This document shows, in pieces, positions 22,951 through 36,200 of a stretch of 64,000 nt of DNA (position 1 is its first letter; every line of letters begins with the position of its first letter). Source of the stretch: Marsupella aquatica (lineage: Eukaryota; Marchantiophyta); contig OZ316898.1 in the NCBI GenBank assembly GCA_973895155.1, positions 11,036,001 through 11,100,000 of the forward strand, given 5' to 3'. The notes below the pieces were generated by a model. It was not told where the DNA came from and searched no databases. It saw nothing but the letters and a program-made list of their open reading frames with translations. The translations under genes were made by a program, and so were the position numbers.

Positions 22951-25060
22951 TCATATTCTTTCATAAGCACCCCGAATTCGTCTCGCAAGCTGCAAGTCTT
23001 TGGGCACTGCAGTAGATTACCACTTAATGCGTCACACTTTGCTCTTGAATGAAGGGAAAAAAACTGAAGGAAAAGGAAATAGTGCGTTTAAAATTGTAGC
23101 TACTTACTGATGGTTACTCGCTTTGCATGAATAGCACACAGATTTGTATCTTCGAACAAATGTACTAGAAAATCCTCAGTGGCCTGAAAGCACCCCACGA
23201 AATAGATAAGTTTCGCATTCCCTGGGTATGCACAAAAACGACAGCTCATGGATTCCAATGCAAGACAAACAAGGATCAAAGGAGAAACCCTATCCATTGG
23301 ACTCCCACTTACTGGACAATTACATCCATTTTCACAGATAGTTATCCTTTACCTCTTGGAGTGCTATGAGTGCTTCAGCTGTCCAACGGCTAACTTCGGA
23401 TGAAAAACTGCTAGCAATCTCCCTCACCTGTGCCACAATTTCAAGAGGTGGCAGGAAGTAAGGGAAACGTTGGAAATTCACATGATCAGTCAGAATTAGG
23501 GGTCTTAAAAACAAGGATCTCCAATCCCAATGTTGGCCCAAGTGAATGCAAGTCCACTCCGCTTAGATCACATGTTCTTTAGGGTAGGCACTGACTTCAG
23601 ATTTCAAATTAGGCAAGCAATACTTGGTTCCATGGTCACGTACTCGACAAAATTGTCACTCTCGTTCAAAGAGCTGTGAACGGTAAGAAAGAAAATGCAA
23701 CAATATGCAACAAAATCCCCTCGTAGGATGACAGGGCCTGTTGGCGGAAGACATCAAAGGCAATGCAAGGGATGCAGAGAATTATAAGTTGAGAAATAGG
23801 AAAGGTCCCTGCAATGCAAACTGTAAGAAATGAGAATTGAGAATTGAGAATTGAGATTGAAGGTGACTCTATCCTGAAGTGCCATCACGTGGTGCACTCT
23901 TTCTTGCACAGTGGTGAAAGTTATTCTAGCGAGAGATATTTGGAGAACAGGGCACATGACTTACGAATTCAATACGGGCGTAACCCCGCATGGGGATCGG
24001 CTCCTGCTCAAATAGGGGCAGTGGACCACGAAACAAACTGCATAGACAAGCGCCCATTATGGTGAATGGAAGACCGGGAGACATCCCCTTCGGAGATGGG
24101 GGAGCCTTCACGGATAGGAAAAATCCCCATCTGTAAATGGAGTGGACAAGTGCACTGACAGAGCACAACGAGAACTCACCACGCGGGCAAAGGGAAGAGG
24201 TCGGAGAAGAAGCTCGAAAGTTTTCTGGTAATGACGAATCTCGCGGAGAGCTACCGTGCCTGGCTTAAACCTATGCCGTCTCGGTGCTCGTTGTTGTTGA
24301 GTTGACGTCCCCGCTGCAGTCATTGTTCCTCTAACACTGGTCAGCTGCGAAGTAAAAAGACGTGAAGATGCAGAAAGAAATAATCGCAATACAGAAATCC
24401 CCCTCAGGGCAATCCAGCAAACAAACAAGACATCCATTGCCACTCTCCCCAGCAGACATCGCGCTAGACAGCCACAAGCAGCAGCAAGACCATCCACAAT
24501 GCATTGTCGCTTTCTTTCCCTGAGAAATCATAAGCACAGACTACAGACGTATCTCAAGAAATCTGTCCAACTCCGCAGAAGCACGACGGCAAAAGGAGCA
24601 ACCACATTGAGAATATCCATCGACCTGATTAAAATCACTCATTCCTCTCATGAATCATCTTCCTCTGATTCTGATTCTTCTTCTTTGGGTTTATCTTTAC
24701 TTTCGTTGAAATCCTCTCTTGAATGTTGTGACAAAACCAGACCAGCAACGGGAACGAGGGGGTGGCATTGCACGATATTCGACCACAACGACTACGGTCG
24801 AACCAAGACAAGACCATCGACCATAGGAAAGAGCGGAAAGAGCGGAGCTGTCTCAAAACAATTTGAACAAAAACAAGAATTACAAGATGATAAACCGAAT
24901 ACTCCAAAATATGATGCTGCGCACCTCCACCGGCGCCTCCTCGTCCTCCTCGCCCTTTGCCTCGACCTCCTTCTCCTCCTCCTCCCGCTGAAGTCGAAGC
25001 CCCCTGCGCATTGCCTCCTCGACCTCCTCCCCTGTTGGGAGTGACCTTCCGCCTCGCCAT
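22951..25060 (-). CDS. CENH3: Centromeric histone H3 (CENH3)
   Basis: Histone H3 variant that replaces H3 in centromeric nucleosomes and defines the kinetochore site. Exons with matching phases: 25060-24925, 24313-24180, 23427-23353, 23183-23108, 23006-22951; 158 residues. Start ATG at 25060 gives MARRKV, as in H3 and CENH3; an in-frame ATG 12 codons upstream is less likely. Residues 11-45 are a Gly/Arg-rich tail without the H3 K4, K9 and K27 contexts. The histone fold begins [18 protein letters not shown] (near 58-75) and ends [20 protein letters not shown] then LQLARRIRG. Against H3, loop 1 ([14 protein letters not shown]) has one extra residue and a Trp, both typical of CENH3. The exon 1/2 joint is the least certain: another acceptor at 24345 follows a better pyrimidine tract but does not keep phase with the chosen donor. 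Introns are 611, 752, 169 and 101 bp. Confidence 0.93.
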
Positions 25061-25138
25061 AACAAACGACGAAGCAACCGACGAGTGCACCACAAAAGCC
25101 TAAAATAAAACTCCGGCTGTTGTAATAATTTACCGCTG

Positions 25139-25153
25139 CTGCTGCTGCTTCCA
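25139..25153. repeat. GCT/CTG trinucleotide repeat in the CENH3 leader region
   Basis: Five CTG units about 80 bp upstream of the CENH3 ATG. Probably in the 5' UTR or core promoter. Confidence 0.7.
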
Positions 25154-25740
25154 ACAACGACGCAACCACTGTGCTTCTCATAATAACGCTAAGGTAATAG
25201 AGTGAGAGCGCACAACAACACTAACGTGGGCGTGAACCGAAGGGGTGAAGGTTGACGATGATACACACCTTTCCTCAAGAGAAAGGTGGAATTCCCCCTC
25301 GACCAGCCTCAGATGTCACACGTTGCAGCTTCCTGCTCGCAGATTGCTGCTGCAGAAGGAACCTCTTGGAGGTGATACGGGCAGAGTGACGAGCGACAAC
25401 ATGGCCCACATTGCTGGAGCGGCTCACATCGGACTGCATTGCATAATTGGATTCTTCTTTCCTGTCGGAGTGTCGGCCCTCCTCTGCTTTCACTGGGCGG
25501 AATGGGATGAAGTAGACTGCATTGGACTCGACTGTAGTGGAGTGGAGTGGAGGCATTCGCGAATCTTGGTTTTGTATTAAGGAGCTGCCTTCGAGCAATC
25601 CTGCCTTCTATCGCTCTCTGCCTCTTCCTTCACATTGCTCGATCCTTCCCTCCCTCTCTCCCTCTCTCCTTCCCTCCCTCCCGCGTTGCTCAGTGCACAC
25701 TTGGCTCAGTGAGAAGTGAGACTGAACCATTCCGCTCGTT

Positions 25741-25748
25741 TTTGGCGC
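25741..25748 (+). promoter_or_regulatory. E2F-type site TTTGGCGC upstream of CENH3
   Basis: An exact match to the plant E2F consensus TTTSSCGC lies about 680 bp upstream of the CENH3 ATG. S-phase/G2 expression through E2F is known for CENH3 in Arabidopsis. A single 8-bp match in 64 kb is not strong evidence on its own. Confidence 0.3.
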
Positions 25749-25777
25749 GTAATAATCGAAGGCTTGGGAGCTCGAAA

Positions 25778-25803
25778 GGAAAGGAAAGGAAAGGAAAGGA
25801 GGG
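25778..25803. repeat. (AAAGG)n microsatellite
   Basis: About five units of AAAGG. A pyrimidine-rich run of CCCTC/CTCT type lies just before it at about 25646-25682. Confidence 0.85.
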
Positions 25804-25957
25804 GTTTCATGGGCAGAGTGAGTGGGTACCAATACTCCCACTCCCAACCCGCTACCGTGGCTGCGGGCACGGTTCCATGGGCTGGGAGTGAGGAGTACAG
25901 ACGTGTATAAGAATGTTTGAGCCAATAAGATTTTAGCTTTTATAGGGACTGGGGATG

Positions 25958-26043
25958 TACAAGGTTTGTAGTAGGGAGTATGATTGTCCCTCATATTCCC
26001 TACAAGGTTTGTAGTAGGGAGTATGATTGTCCCTCATATTCCC
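25958..26043. repeat. Perfect 43-bp tandem duplication
   Basis: TACAAGGTTTGTAGTAGGGA through ATATTCCC occurs twice in direct succession (25958-26000 and 26001-26043) without a difference, so the duplication is recent. Confidence 0.95.
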
Positions 26044-27285
26044 TACTTAGCTATGGTGGAGTCCATGCTGATGCCTTGCATTACAGAGACAGTCTTCATT
26101 TGCCACATGCTCTCAGTCAAAGCATATCCATAGGAGCCCTCGGGGAACCCAACGTGAGTTTTTGTGAGTCAATAGTTTCCAGGGTAGTTGTTACTGCTGT
26201 TACTCATTTCTGAGCTTCACTCACTACAAATGTACGAGTTTCACCTCTACATTTCCGTATTTCTATTCCTCTCTGTTCGGAGCAAGCCATGGCCTGCTGA
26301 GATTGATGCTTCATTGACAATCATGAGTTTACCTGTGATGGCGGACATTGTATTAGAGGTTCACATCGCCCTGGTTTGATTTTCTGGGCTAGCTTCCGAT
26401 AGCTCGGACAGGTAGTAAACAGTCCAGATCAAAATTAAAGCTTGAGAACAACATCCATGATGCCCCTTGAGTCCGCTCCTCGAAAGGAAGCATACTTATA
26501 TGTCCCCATTAATTTGACAAAGACAGGATCGAATCAATTGTTTGGTGGCCAACCTGGATCAATCTCGAAATTCGGAAGAACGGTGAGATTAGTCCAAACC
26601 TGACATCAGATATTGATGTGGGTGGGACTCTCACCTCTGGGAAAACTTTTGTTTTGGGGGATACATTCTTGTGACGGTTGTTGCAAATATCGCCAGGATA
26701 CATCGGTCAATTTACAAGGTCAGGTGTGACAAAATTGCTGCATGACGCATGTTACTAAACATCAGGTTGCCCAATCTTCGTGGCCTCGATTCGAAGCCAC
26801 TCATGGACATAATTGGTGACTTGCTACTTCGACCTACTTGTGGTATTGTACAAGGGAACCCCAGAGTTCGCAGAGTGTCCCATCTAGCTGCTTACTGTAC
26901 ACTCAATCTTCATCCTACGTCATCTCCCCAAGCTAACAGGAGGAACTAGACAAGGACCGAGTTCAGCTTTCCACAGAATTTACTCGTTCCCAACACCATA
27001 GCATCGCCCGGTTGCCCTACGTGGCACTTTGAACGGTGTGAACTTCGGGAAGCACGTAATCTACTGCTCTTTGAGTGCTGTCCAGTACGGTATGAAGTCT
27101 GGTCTCAAACGAACGGCCCTTTGTAGCCAGGATCGAGCACTCCATGAAATTTCAGTAGTACCTGCAATACCGAGTAAGGTCCCTTGGGCTTTCTTTGCAA
27201 GCACTCCCATTTGAAAATATAGCTCCGCGGGTCTACAATCTGCATGAATTCAACCTTAAGAGTCATTACCAATTGCAGAAGTCCA
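26044..27285. other. Intergenic stretch between CENH3 and SKI3; no recognised gene
   Basis: Plus-strand ORFs at 26749-26949 (PLMDIIGDLLLRPTCGIVQG) and 27029-27214 look mildly protein-like but I recognise nothing and cannot chain them by splicing. The last part is probably the 3' UTR of the minus-strand SKI3 gene. Confidence 0.35.
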
Positions 27286-30200
27286 TCACAACGAAAGCTT
27301 CATCTGACTGATGCAAGAATCACTCAATTCTAGAGAAAGATCCAAAAGCTTAATGCCTTGATGTGAAGCAGGCTGATTTGAAATACCTGATGGCCACGCC
27401 AACCATTCGGTCCAAAGTTTTCTTTCCCATTTGGAAACGTCCCCACTTCTAGAACTTCCCTTGACAGACTGTGCTTGGCACAGCAACACACTTGTCAGAG
27501 GTATGGCACCATTACCTGACCCACTCATTGCCTTTGACAGGCTTTTAACAGCAGTGCCTAACAGTTCAGTATTGGATCCCGTCAAGAATAGTTCCAGGCA
27601 CAAAGCACCTGCAAAATGACACCAGCTCAGTCAGTAACTTTATTGACTTGGCAAAACCGAAGGACTGACTGTTATGATTCTGAATGTATAAACTCGAAAG
27701 AAAATAGCAGGTACAATAAACCTTACCGTGCAAAAGATGAAAAACAGGGCTCTCCGGCGACAAAGCCGAAGCTTCTGCTCCAGCTTTCTGCGCTGCCCAA
27801 AGGTCACCAGCTTTTATGGAGCCATTTGCACACGCAAGGTGCAGCCGGGCCATGTAGTTCGTCTGCTCGTCAAGTCCTCCGCTTAATATGGCCGCTTTAC
27901 AGAGTTCAAATGACGAATTGCTCTGTGGTACCTCGCAATGTTTTTCCATTTCTACCAAATTCAACCAGCCCTGAATATTTTCAGACGTAAGAAGTCTTCG
28001 AACCTCGCTGAGCTCCACTTGTGAAGACTTATAATCTAGCAGGGCAGAGTAACACCTAGCAAGCTGGAGCACCGCAAACGCGGCCTCATCAGGAGAAAGC
28101 TGGAGATTAATAGCGGCTTTGGCCATCCGTATTGCATCTGTATTGTCACCAATATGCAACGCGCATTCAGAGATGGTAACCATTAGCAACAGTCGCATAT
28201 TGCCTTGAAAGCTCAAATCCTGCTCAGCACTTGTCGACACCACTGATAGTGCAGTGGTTGCCATTCGTCGAAGTGCTCGACAAATGTTCACTGGGTAATC
28301 TTGTGCCCTTGCTTTCTGCAAGAAACTGAGTACTAAATGTATATGTGCCTTCAGGTTCCATGGCTCTGTATGTACCCAACTGTAGAAACATATGCCAACA
28401 ATTTCAATCATCGTCAGCAAAATCAGGGCCGAAACGAATCTTTTGTACCTGAGGACACAGTCACACATGAGACAACGGAGAGTAGTCAGAATTGAAATTC
28501 CTCTCATAAATATAAAGGTGAAAATATACCTCTGCAGATAGCGCAATAAAGAATTGTTATGTGGAAAGCTTCCGTGGCAAGTGGAAAATTTGCAAGACTC
28601 AATGTTTCCACAAAGTGCGCAAGCATAGCCAAGTGCAGCCAAAATACTGCCAAGGGATCCATAATGTAGATTATGCTGCATGACACTTGGAGATATTCCG
28701 CAACATTGGGCTACCAGATTAGCCTTGTCACCAGGATTGCTCTCAAGGAGCAACTCTCCGAGCCTTGCCCTGTAATCAATTAAAACCGATGAGGAACACT
28801 TCTCCAGAGGGAGACCTGTTTAAGTCAGCTCATAATATAAAGAGCAGGCTGACAGAAAATCAAGCAGATCAGCTATAGAATCAAACAGTGTACCGTAATG
28901 AAACGCTCTGAGGGTAGATATGTAAAGCTTTCTGTAATTGCCGTATTGCACCTTTACAGTCTTTCTGTCCTGGAACAAGCTGCAACACGTTGAGCGACGC
29001 ATTAAGTATATCACAGCAGCACTATCATAACCAATGACCGCACCAACAAAAGGAGATGATGTTAAAGAAGGAAAGGTGCACAACAAGACACCACCCATGA
29101 TAGTTAACGCGCAATTGCTGAAAAGTTTGACAACTTAGATGCTTGACGAGCAATCAGTGCTGGTGAAAGAAACTTTTGGAACATGACATTTAGGAAACAA
29201 ACTCAAGTGGGATGAATTTCAGCAGACCTGTTTTGAAGTAGCGACTAGTAGATGGGCTTTTATCAAGATCTCGTGAAAAAACGATGAAGAATGGCTATGC
29301 AGAAGAGTGGCTATAGCACTATCATCCCCACACACAACCGCCACCGCAAGGCTACTCAAGAAGTATTTTGAATCTGATAGAGCTTCAACAGAACCATTTC
29401 GAATCTCCCGCAAAGCATGTGACGGACCAAGCTTGTGGTAGACCATCTTGGCCACCAGAGCCAAGCCACCTACGATATTTCCTAAATTCAAGTCAATTTC
29501 TGCTGACTTCTTTGCAACAGAGATTGCTTTGTCTGTACTGTCACATTCCCATAATGCCACTGCATATCCTCTAAGACCACTTGCATCTTCCTGCAGCAAT
29601 CCTGTTCACATCGCACACCCACTATATGACTGACCGCCTCCCTTTGCTTTTAGTACAATGCAGTGCTACTTCTCTCTCACGTAAACACCAATACATAAAC
29701 CTCCAGAATAGTTCCAGTACATAGCCAAAACTGATCTAAAGGTCAACTGAGGACCATCCATATACCCATCTAAACCATCCATATACCCATCTAAACCTGG
29801 ACTGCAATCTGAGTTGAAACATACATAAACCTCTGCAATCAATGATTCATCTATGTCAGAGTGCAGCTACTCTAGTAAATGACAATAGCTGTCATCTCCT
29901 CATTTGCAACGTAATTTAAGGACACTTCTGCACAAAACGTTCGCCCGCATTATCAGACATTCAAGGAACGATGTGAATTGACCGAAGGATGTGGATAATC
30001 GAAGGCAAGCTCTGACCTAACTCTGCAAGTCGCTCATATTCATGAACAGCAACTCTTGCTGCCCCAGCCTGAGACACAAATACCACAATCAGCCAAAGCT
30101 TAGGTTGAAAGCCAGAATCTCCTAAGGAAATTAAATTAGAGTGACGCCATCTCCTCCTTCAAGAAAACCGATTATGTGCATGGCATCGAAAACTAAGAAC

Positions 30201-33200
30201 AAAAAGGTACACAAAATGTCAGAGTTGTGTCAACCTTGCAGAGCACTCGGGCAAGATTCAAAGAAATTGCCAAGATTTCTTCTGACGATGATGTACGGGT
30301 TGCATTGGATGGCAGAGAGAGTGCATAACGTGCTAGAACAAAGGCCTTAATGGAACCTTCAATATCTCCTCGAGACTCACATACAAGGCCCCTCAAATTG
30401 TGCGCTGCAGCTCGATGAGGAGCATGTTGAATTGCTTGCTCAACTGCAGTGTACACCTAACGGAAACAAACAATCTTCAGTATTTTTCGATCAAATCAAG
30501 GGCAATCCAAACAACCTCAGTGTTTCAAGAAACAAGTATCTTAGACTACATCCATGTAAGAAGAAAAACTAACCAATTCTTATTAATGACACGAAACACT
30601 TACTTCTGCAGCCTGCAATTGGTTCGTGCGAGTAGCTAGTTTTCCCAGCCCAAGTTGAACTTCAACGCTCTGCACAAATGTTAAACCCAGAGATTTTAAT
30701 TGAGACTCAGACAGTAGGATCAGTCTCTAATCAATTATATTAATTTACCCGCTGGTTTAGCGATAACTCCATACTTTCACCTTCATGAACGTCCTCTTTC
30801 CCACCTTTGCAACAATACCTGTCTCCACAACTTCCTATATTGCCGAACTCTACAACGGGGCACACAAGACAATAAAAGGCCAAGAGGCACTTACCGGTGA
30901 AAGCTGAACCGCATACAAACAACTGGCATAGGCTTCCTGAAGATCTTTCTCGCTGCCAGGTCAATTGTGATCAGAAAGGATTACAAATTTGCAGGTTACT
31001 ATACACTGCATGATCCTCTCTTCTCGTCTTGAACCAAATGCTTACCTTCTATTTGAAGTACAAAACCACTTCGGACAAGCAATGGCAACAACATCTAGCA
31101 AGTGAGCATTCCGTAGAAACTTCGCAAACCTTAGTAACGAAAAAAGCAGATAATTGATCTGACTGATGTAGAAGTGTGCACGGGATACACAATGCCCTCT
31201 GGTGAGCCAGCAGGCACAAAGCTGAGCTCATGGTTTGACCAGAGAAGACGAACGATTTCCTAAAGCTCATATCAATTGCTAGCAACACAGCTTTAGTCTA
31301 GTAAATCAACCTCGAGGTACGCACCAAAGATATGGTTGACTTCATGCTGCAGGACGGCGGCTAGAACAAACCACGGGAATGTATGCTCAATGGTGCCAGT
31401 CTTGGGAATTTAGATACTCAAGCTTGAGAAGCCAGACAATACCTTTCTATGAAGCTGTGAATAAATGCCATGCCTGCCCATGGAATTGAGAGTGCTGGAT
31501 TTGCACTCCTTGCGCGATCAAAAGCATCTCTTGCCATGTCTTCTTGACCCTCTTCAATATACAGCTGTCACAACAGAGAGATCCATGAATTATTAAATAA
31601 AATTCAAAGAGAGGATCAAAACACAATGAACATCAATCTCAAGAGGAATGCGTCAAATACATGAGGAGCACCGTGTTAGGTAAGGTAACGTGGGCACGAT
31701 CAACAGAGACGAGCCTTATGAGCCATTTCCAAGGCTTATCGCTTCCATCCGTTTACAGTACTTGTCTTGAAGGCTTACCTGACCAAGGCCACCCCAGGCC
31801 AGAGCATGAGTTCCGTCAATCCGCAAAGCTTGGATGAAGGAGTGCTGTCGTAAACCTTTGTGCTGGGTCACCATACCCAATGTCACCCAACGATCTGGTT
31901 TATCTCCATCTAAGCGCAACCCTCCACAAACAGCAGTCATAGCCCGCGACCTACAGTAATAGATTCACAAGTCATCCGAAGGAGAGTCAGTCTTTACTTA
32001 TCCGTCTAAAAGAAGGGGTTTCAGAACAGTAAAACTACGTGTTGAAAATTTTCAGTCAATAAACTGACCACGATGATTTTGTGTCAGTCTTGTTGAGCTC
32101 AATTGACGATATGAGGTCAAACGCAAGACCTAGATCCGAATGAAGACTTCCTTGTGAGGGACACAAGTGCAGAGCACGCTGATAAAACCGGGTTGCTTGA
32201 TTCAAAGAACGGAGCCGGGTTTGGTGCCACAATTCAATAGTTACACGCAAACGATTTAATGAGTTGTCTTCAGGGGTAATGCTTGAAAGGTTGACTGCAT
32301 CCGTAATCTCACAAGGTAACGCTTGTGAATATGTCACCTGTTGTACAAACCAAAAACAAACTTAATTCTATATGCTGGATAACGTATAGGTTACAAATGA
32401 AGACAGTATCACCACAATGTCTAACTTTGAAAAGATACCTCTCCCGCCAACAAGTTGGAAACATGTTGTAAATGTTGTCTTACAAATATTCTATCACTTC
32501 AATAGTGGAGTCAATTAAGCAAAAAAAGCCACGTTATCAGCGTGCAATGCATCATTTACATATCTAAACCATCCTTTTCTTGATGCTACATAATTAATCG
32601 CAGGGACCCTACTGACTACTCCTCCACGAGTTACAACTTCTTCTTCAGGCTACTCCATTCAACTCTAGGATAGTGATTCGATGACGTGAAAACTTCAATT
32701 ACATATAACGTGGACGCGAGTGTACCCAAGTGATCGGAAGGTTGTCAACTTCCAAGTCTGAGAAGTAATTCTTGTTCTAACCTGGAACGAGAAATTCATA
32801 CATCTGCCAACATCCTAGGGGAGCGTTCCTGGGGTGACAGAAGTTACCTCTAAATCCCCGAGCAGCTTCCAAAAAGCTCCAACGTTACTACAACTTGTCA
32901 CGGACCCCGATAAGTACTCAACCGCGTCCTACACAGTCAACCAGATAATCATTTAAAGAAGACAAAAAATGGGTAAAACAAGGGTTCTACTGCAAGCTCT
33001 TTTGAACAATAGCAAAGTGAGGAGAATAATCAAAGCTTACTTTGAGGTACATGTCTGAAGCAAATTACCATACCTTTGCAAGACTGGCACTCCAAGAGAA
33101 AGCCCCCATCACCATACACTCACGAGCACGCCCTAACATTGCTGCTGCAAGCCCACAAAGAGCCCCTATATGTTGAGGTACTTTCTCAAGTGCCTCTCGA

Positions 33201-36200
33201 AACATATCAATAGCCTGTCATGGAATCCCACATCTGCCTTAATCGCAATTCAAAAGGCAAGTGTCTAAAAGCGCAGGTACCACACCTCCAAAACCATCGA
33301 CAGTCAAGAAGCTAACGGTATACGAACCACTGATTGTAGCAAATTGAGTTTCAAATAAGCAAACAATATTGTCATGAGACCAAACCGGCTACCATATCCT
33401 AAAACATCAAGAGCAAGTTATTTTTCATTGAGCAGATGCCATCACAAACAAAACCTCTCTGCGTAAGAGAGTTGGATGACCCCGACAATTTGATATTGGC
33501 GTTGGTATTGACAAAACTCTACCGGAAGAGATAGGAAATCAAATAACTGAAGTGGAGGTTCATGATCACGGACCCCATTGCTGATTAAGTAAAGAAAAAT
33601 AATATACCAACCTTAGGATAAGAGGCCAGCAGGAGTAAAATATTTCCACTTTGCAGTAGGGAAAATACCGGTGAATGGCTTCCAAGGGTAGTCACACGAC
33701 CATAAGCCTGCATTAAGCGTGTTAAGGGATGCCATACATATTTGCTTTTAAAAAAGTAGATAACACTAACCACCCCAGGGATAATAATTCGGTAAAGGAC
33801 CTGCAATTCTTTGGATACAGTCCTCAAACTTAAAAGAAACAAAATCATCACGTAACACATTTCCGTTCACCATGAATTATGAGTACATGAATCATCGGCT
33901 AGACTGTAAAAAGCAAACAATGTTACCTTCAAAGCAGCGGTAAGCATTCCAAGGTGTTGATAAGCTAAGCCAAGCGCCTGCAGTTTCATCACAGAGACCA
34001 GACAACAGACTATGGCATCAACCGTATACTAGTTCTCCAAAGCCAATTTCCGTGACACCATAACAATTGACGCAACCAGGCATCATTGGACACAACCAAA
34101 TTCTAATAATCCGTACTGTACATCCCTAGTGAGAGTTATGAAACACAAACGCATCAAATTTCGGTCTTGTCATCACTTCACCTTGATTGTCAAATCTGTT
34201 TGAACACATGACCATGGTTTTTAGAAACAATTAAGTGAGGCACGACGGATAACTGCTGGACATGCTTGGCAAAAACTTGAGAGACCATTAATTACCTCCC
34301 ATAAGTTAGAATCAGTGACATAGCCTCGAAGAGCATGTTGCAAGTTGGGAACTGATTCTGTCCATTCCTTTCGATGTACCTGTCATTTGTTGTTTTTCAT
34401 TTTAATGTAAGAATCCAGTTATCTTAGACATTCGACCGTCTTACAAATCAGGATTTCCAGTGACTAATTTGACTTCCGGGCAAGTAAAAAAGAGATGTCT
34501 TCATAGACTCCATGCCCAAGACAGACATGCATATTTGACACAGTTGGTTTGGAACAACATCCGATGCAATCTGTATCAAGTTAAACAGAAAACCTTGCTC
34601 GTGAGTCCAAATTAGCGACCATCAAAAGCACAAACACAAACATAGGGCTTTTACCTGCAGCAATCCGAGGCGCCGCCAAGCCCAGAATGCACGACGGGAC
34701 CGTTCCGAAGCTCCTCGACAGATGTCTAACTCTAGAACCTCTTGCCCTCCACTATCGAGCAGGTCACATAAGGCCTCCTGCATCATTCAATGGTATCCAT
34801 TGGAAGCTTGGACTGAGCCTTCCCCAAACAAATGACAATACGTGGACTTTAAAATCTAAGAGGCTCAAATTAGAGTCTGAATTCTGAACATGCAAGGCAA
34901 TAATTAGCTCTCTAGTCCATATTGCTTACCCCTGCCTCTTCATCTTCGGGGTCCAAAGAGATAGATTTCTGATAGCACCGCACTGCTCTCTGCATATCTA
35001 CGGCTGTGTCCTTGTAATAGTGCCCCAAATAACGGAACACATCTGATTGACTGGGATCTAATTTCACGGCTTCAAGAAACTGTGAAAAGGCTTTCTCCCT
35101 CGTACTATCAGCATTCGCATCTCCTTTCCAATATACAAGGCCCTGCAGTTGTGCAAAAGTAGATATGAGTGCTCTGACTGGAAATCATAATGCAAGAAAT
35201 ATCCCCGAAATAAGACGTCCGATCAGTCAGGGACTATGAGATTTCAATGGGTGGAAAAATACCAGTCGGCGATGGTAGCTTGCATCCGTAGGCTGGAGTG
35301 TAACTGCTTGCTCTAGGTACTCAATAGCATCTTGCTGGATACCGTTCTGAAAAGCAAGCCAGCCTTGCTCTGCCAGTGCCCAATGGCTCTGGGCATTGAA
35401 TGACAGCACCGTATTCAGCCTTGCACGTGATACCTCGACATTCCCCTGAGCCAGTCCCACCTTGGCCAATCCCTAGTGATGAAAAAGGCAGGTGAGTAAA
35501 GAATGCTCTCAAGTAAACCTTTACTATGCCACAATGTTATTTATCACCTTCCTCGACTGTCCTACAACCCCCGCGTTGTCTGTTGATGTAAGATATTAAA
35601 AGACTTTCGTTACAAACATTTGGGCTGATTGCAGTACCTCACTTGCTGCAGCAAGCAGAAACGTTCCTTCTCCGCCTTCTAACACTTTCGCCCCCTGCAA
35701 ACAATTAGTAAAACCTTAGTCTGGATATAGTAAGGTATCGTAAAGACTGCGAAATACTAGAAGGTGCAAAGTGAGTGCTACCACAAGAACACACTCTGCA
35801 CAATACCTCTGCCACGTTCTGGAAGATAGCATCTGCTTCGGTAAAATTCTGAGAAGCTAGATGCGTTTGACCCAAAGTTAATAGAAGTCGAAGTTCGGAA
35901 ACCCGTAGACTTAATCCATACATAGCACGCGACTTTCTTACTGCTTGCAGACCACGCCTCACACATTCCACAGCACTGCTGTAGGAACTTTGTTGGACAT
36001 GAACCTCAGCTAGAACCTGCCACCTGCATTAGGATACTCCTTAATTCTTTTGATGCTTCTACCTCTCATAAAAGTAGTCAAATTCAAAAAACAACTATCC
36101 CTGTGTCTCGTTTTTAAATGTCTTCAAGGTACAGAAGATGCTCCAAAAGAATAGCGTAAAACAAAAAGAAAAAAAAAATTGTTTCTCATCTCAGCAATAG

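Noticed and set aside
24499-25044. Plus-strand ORF of 181 codons
   Set aside because: It is antisense to CENH3 exon 1 and intron 1; the Leu-rich part is the complement of the Gly/Arg-rich tail.
31049-31400. Protein-like frames between SKI3 exons 16 and 17
   Set aside because: I tried to include them as exons but their phases do not fit, while direct joining of 31443 to 30952 gives an in-frame Ser and a continuous TPR, so they are intronic.
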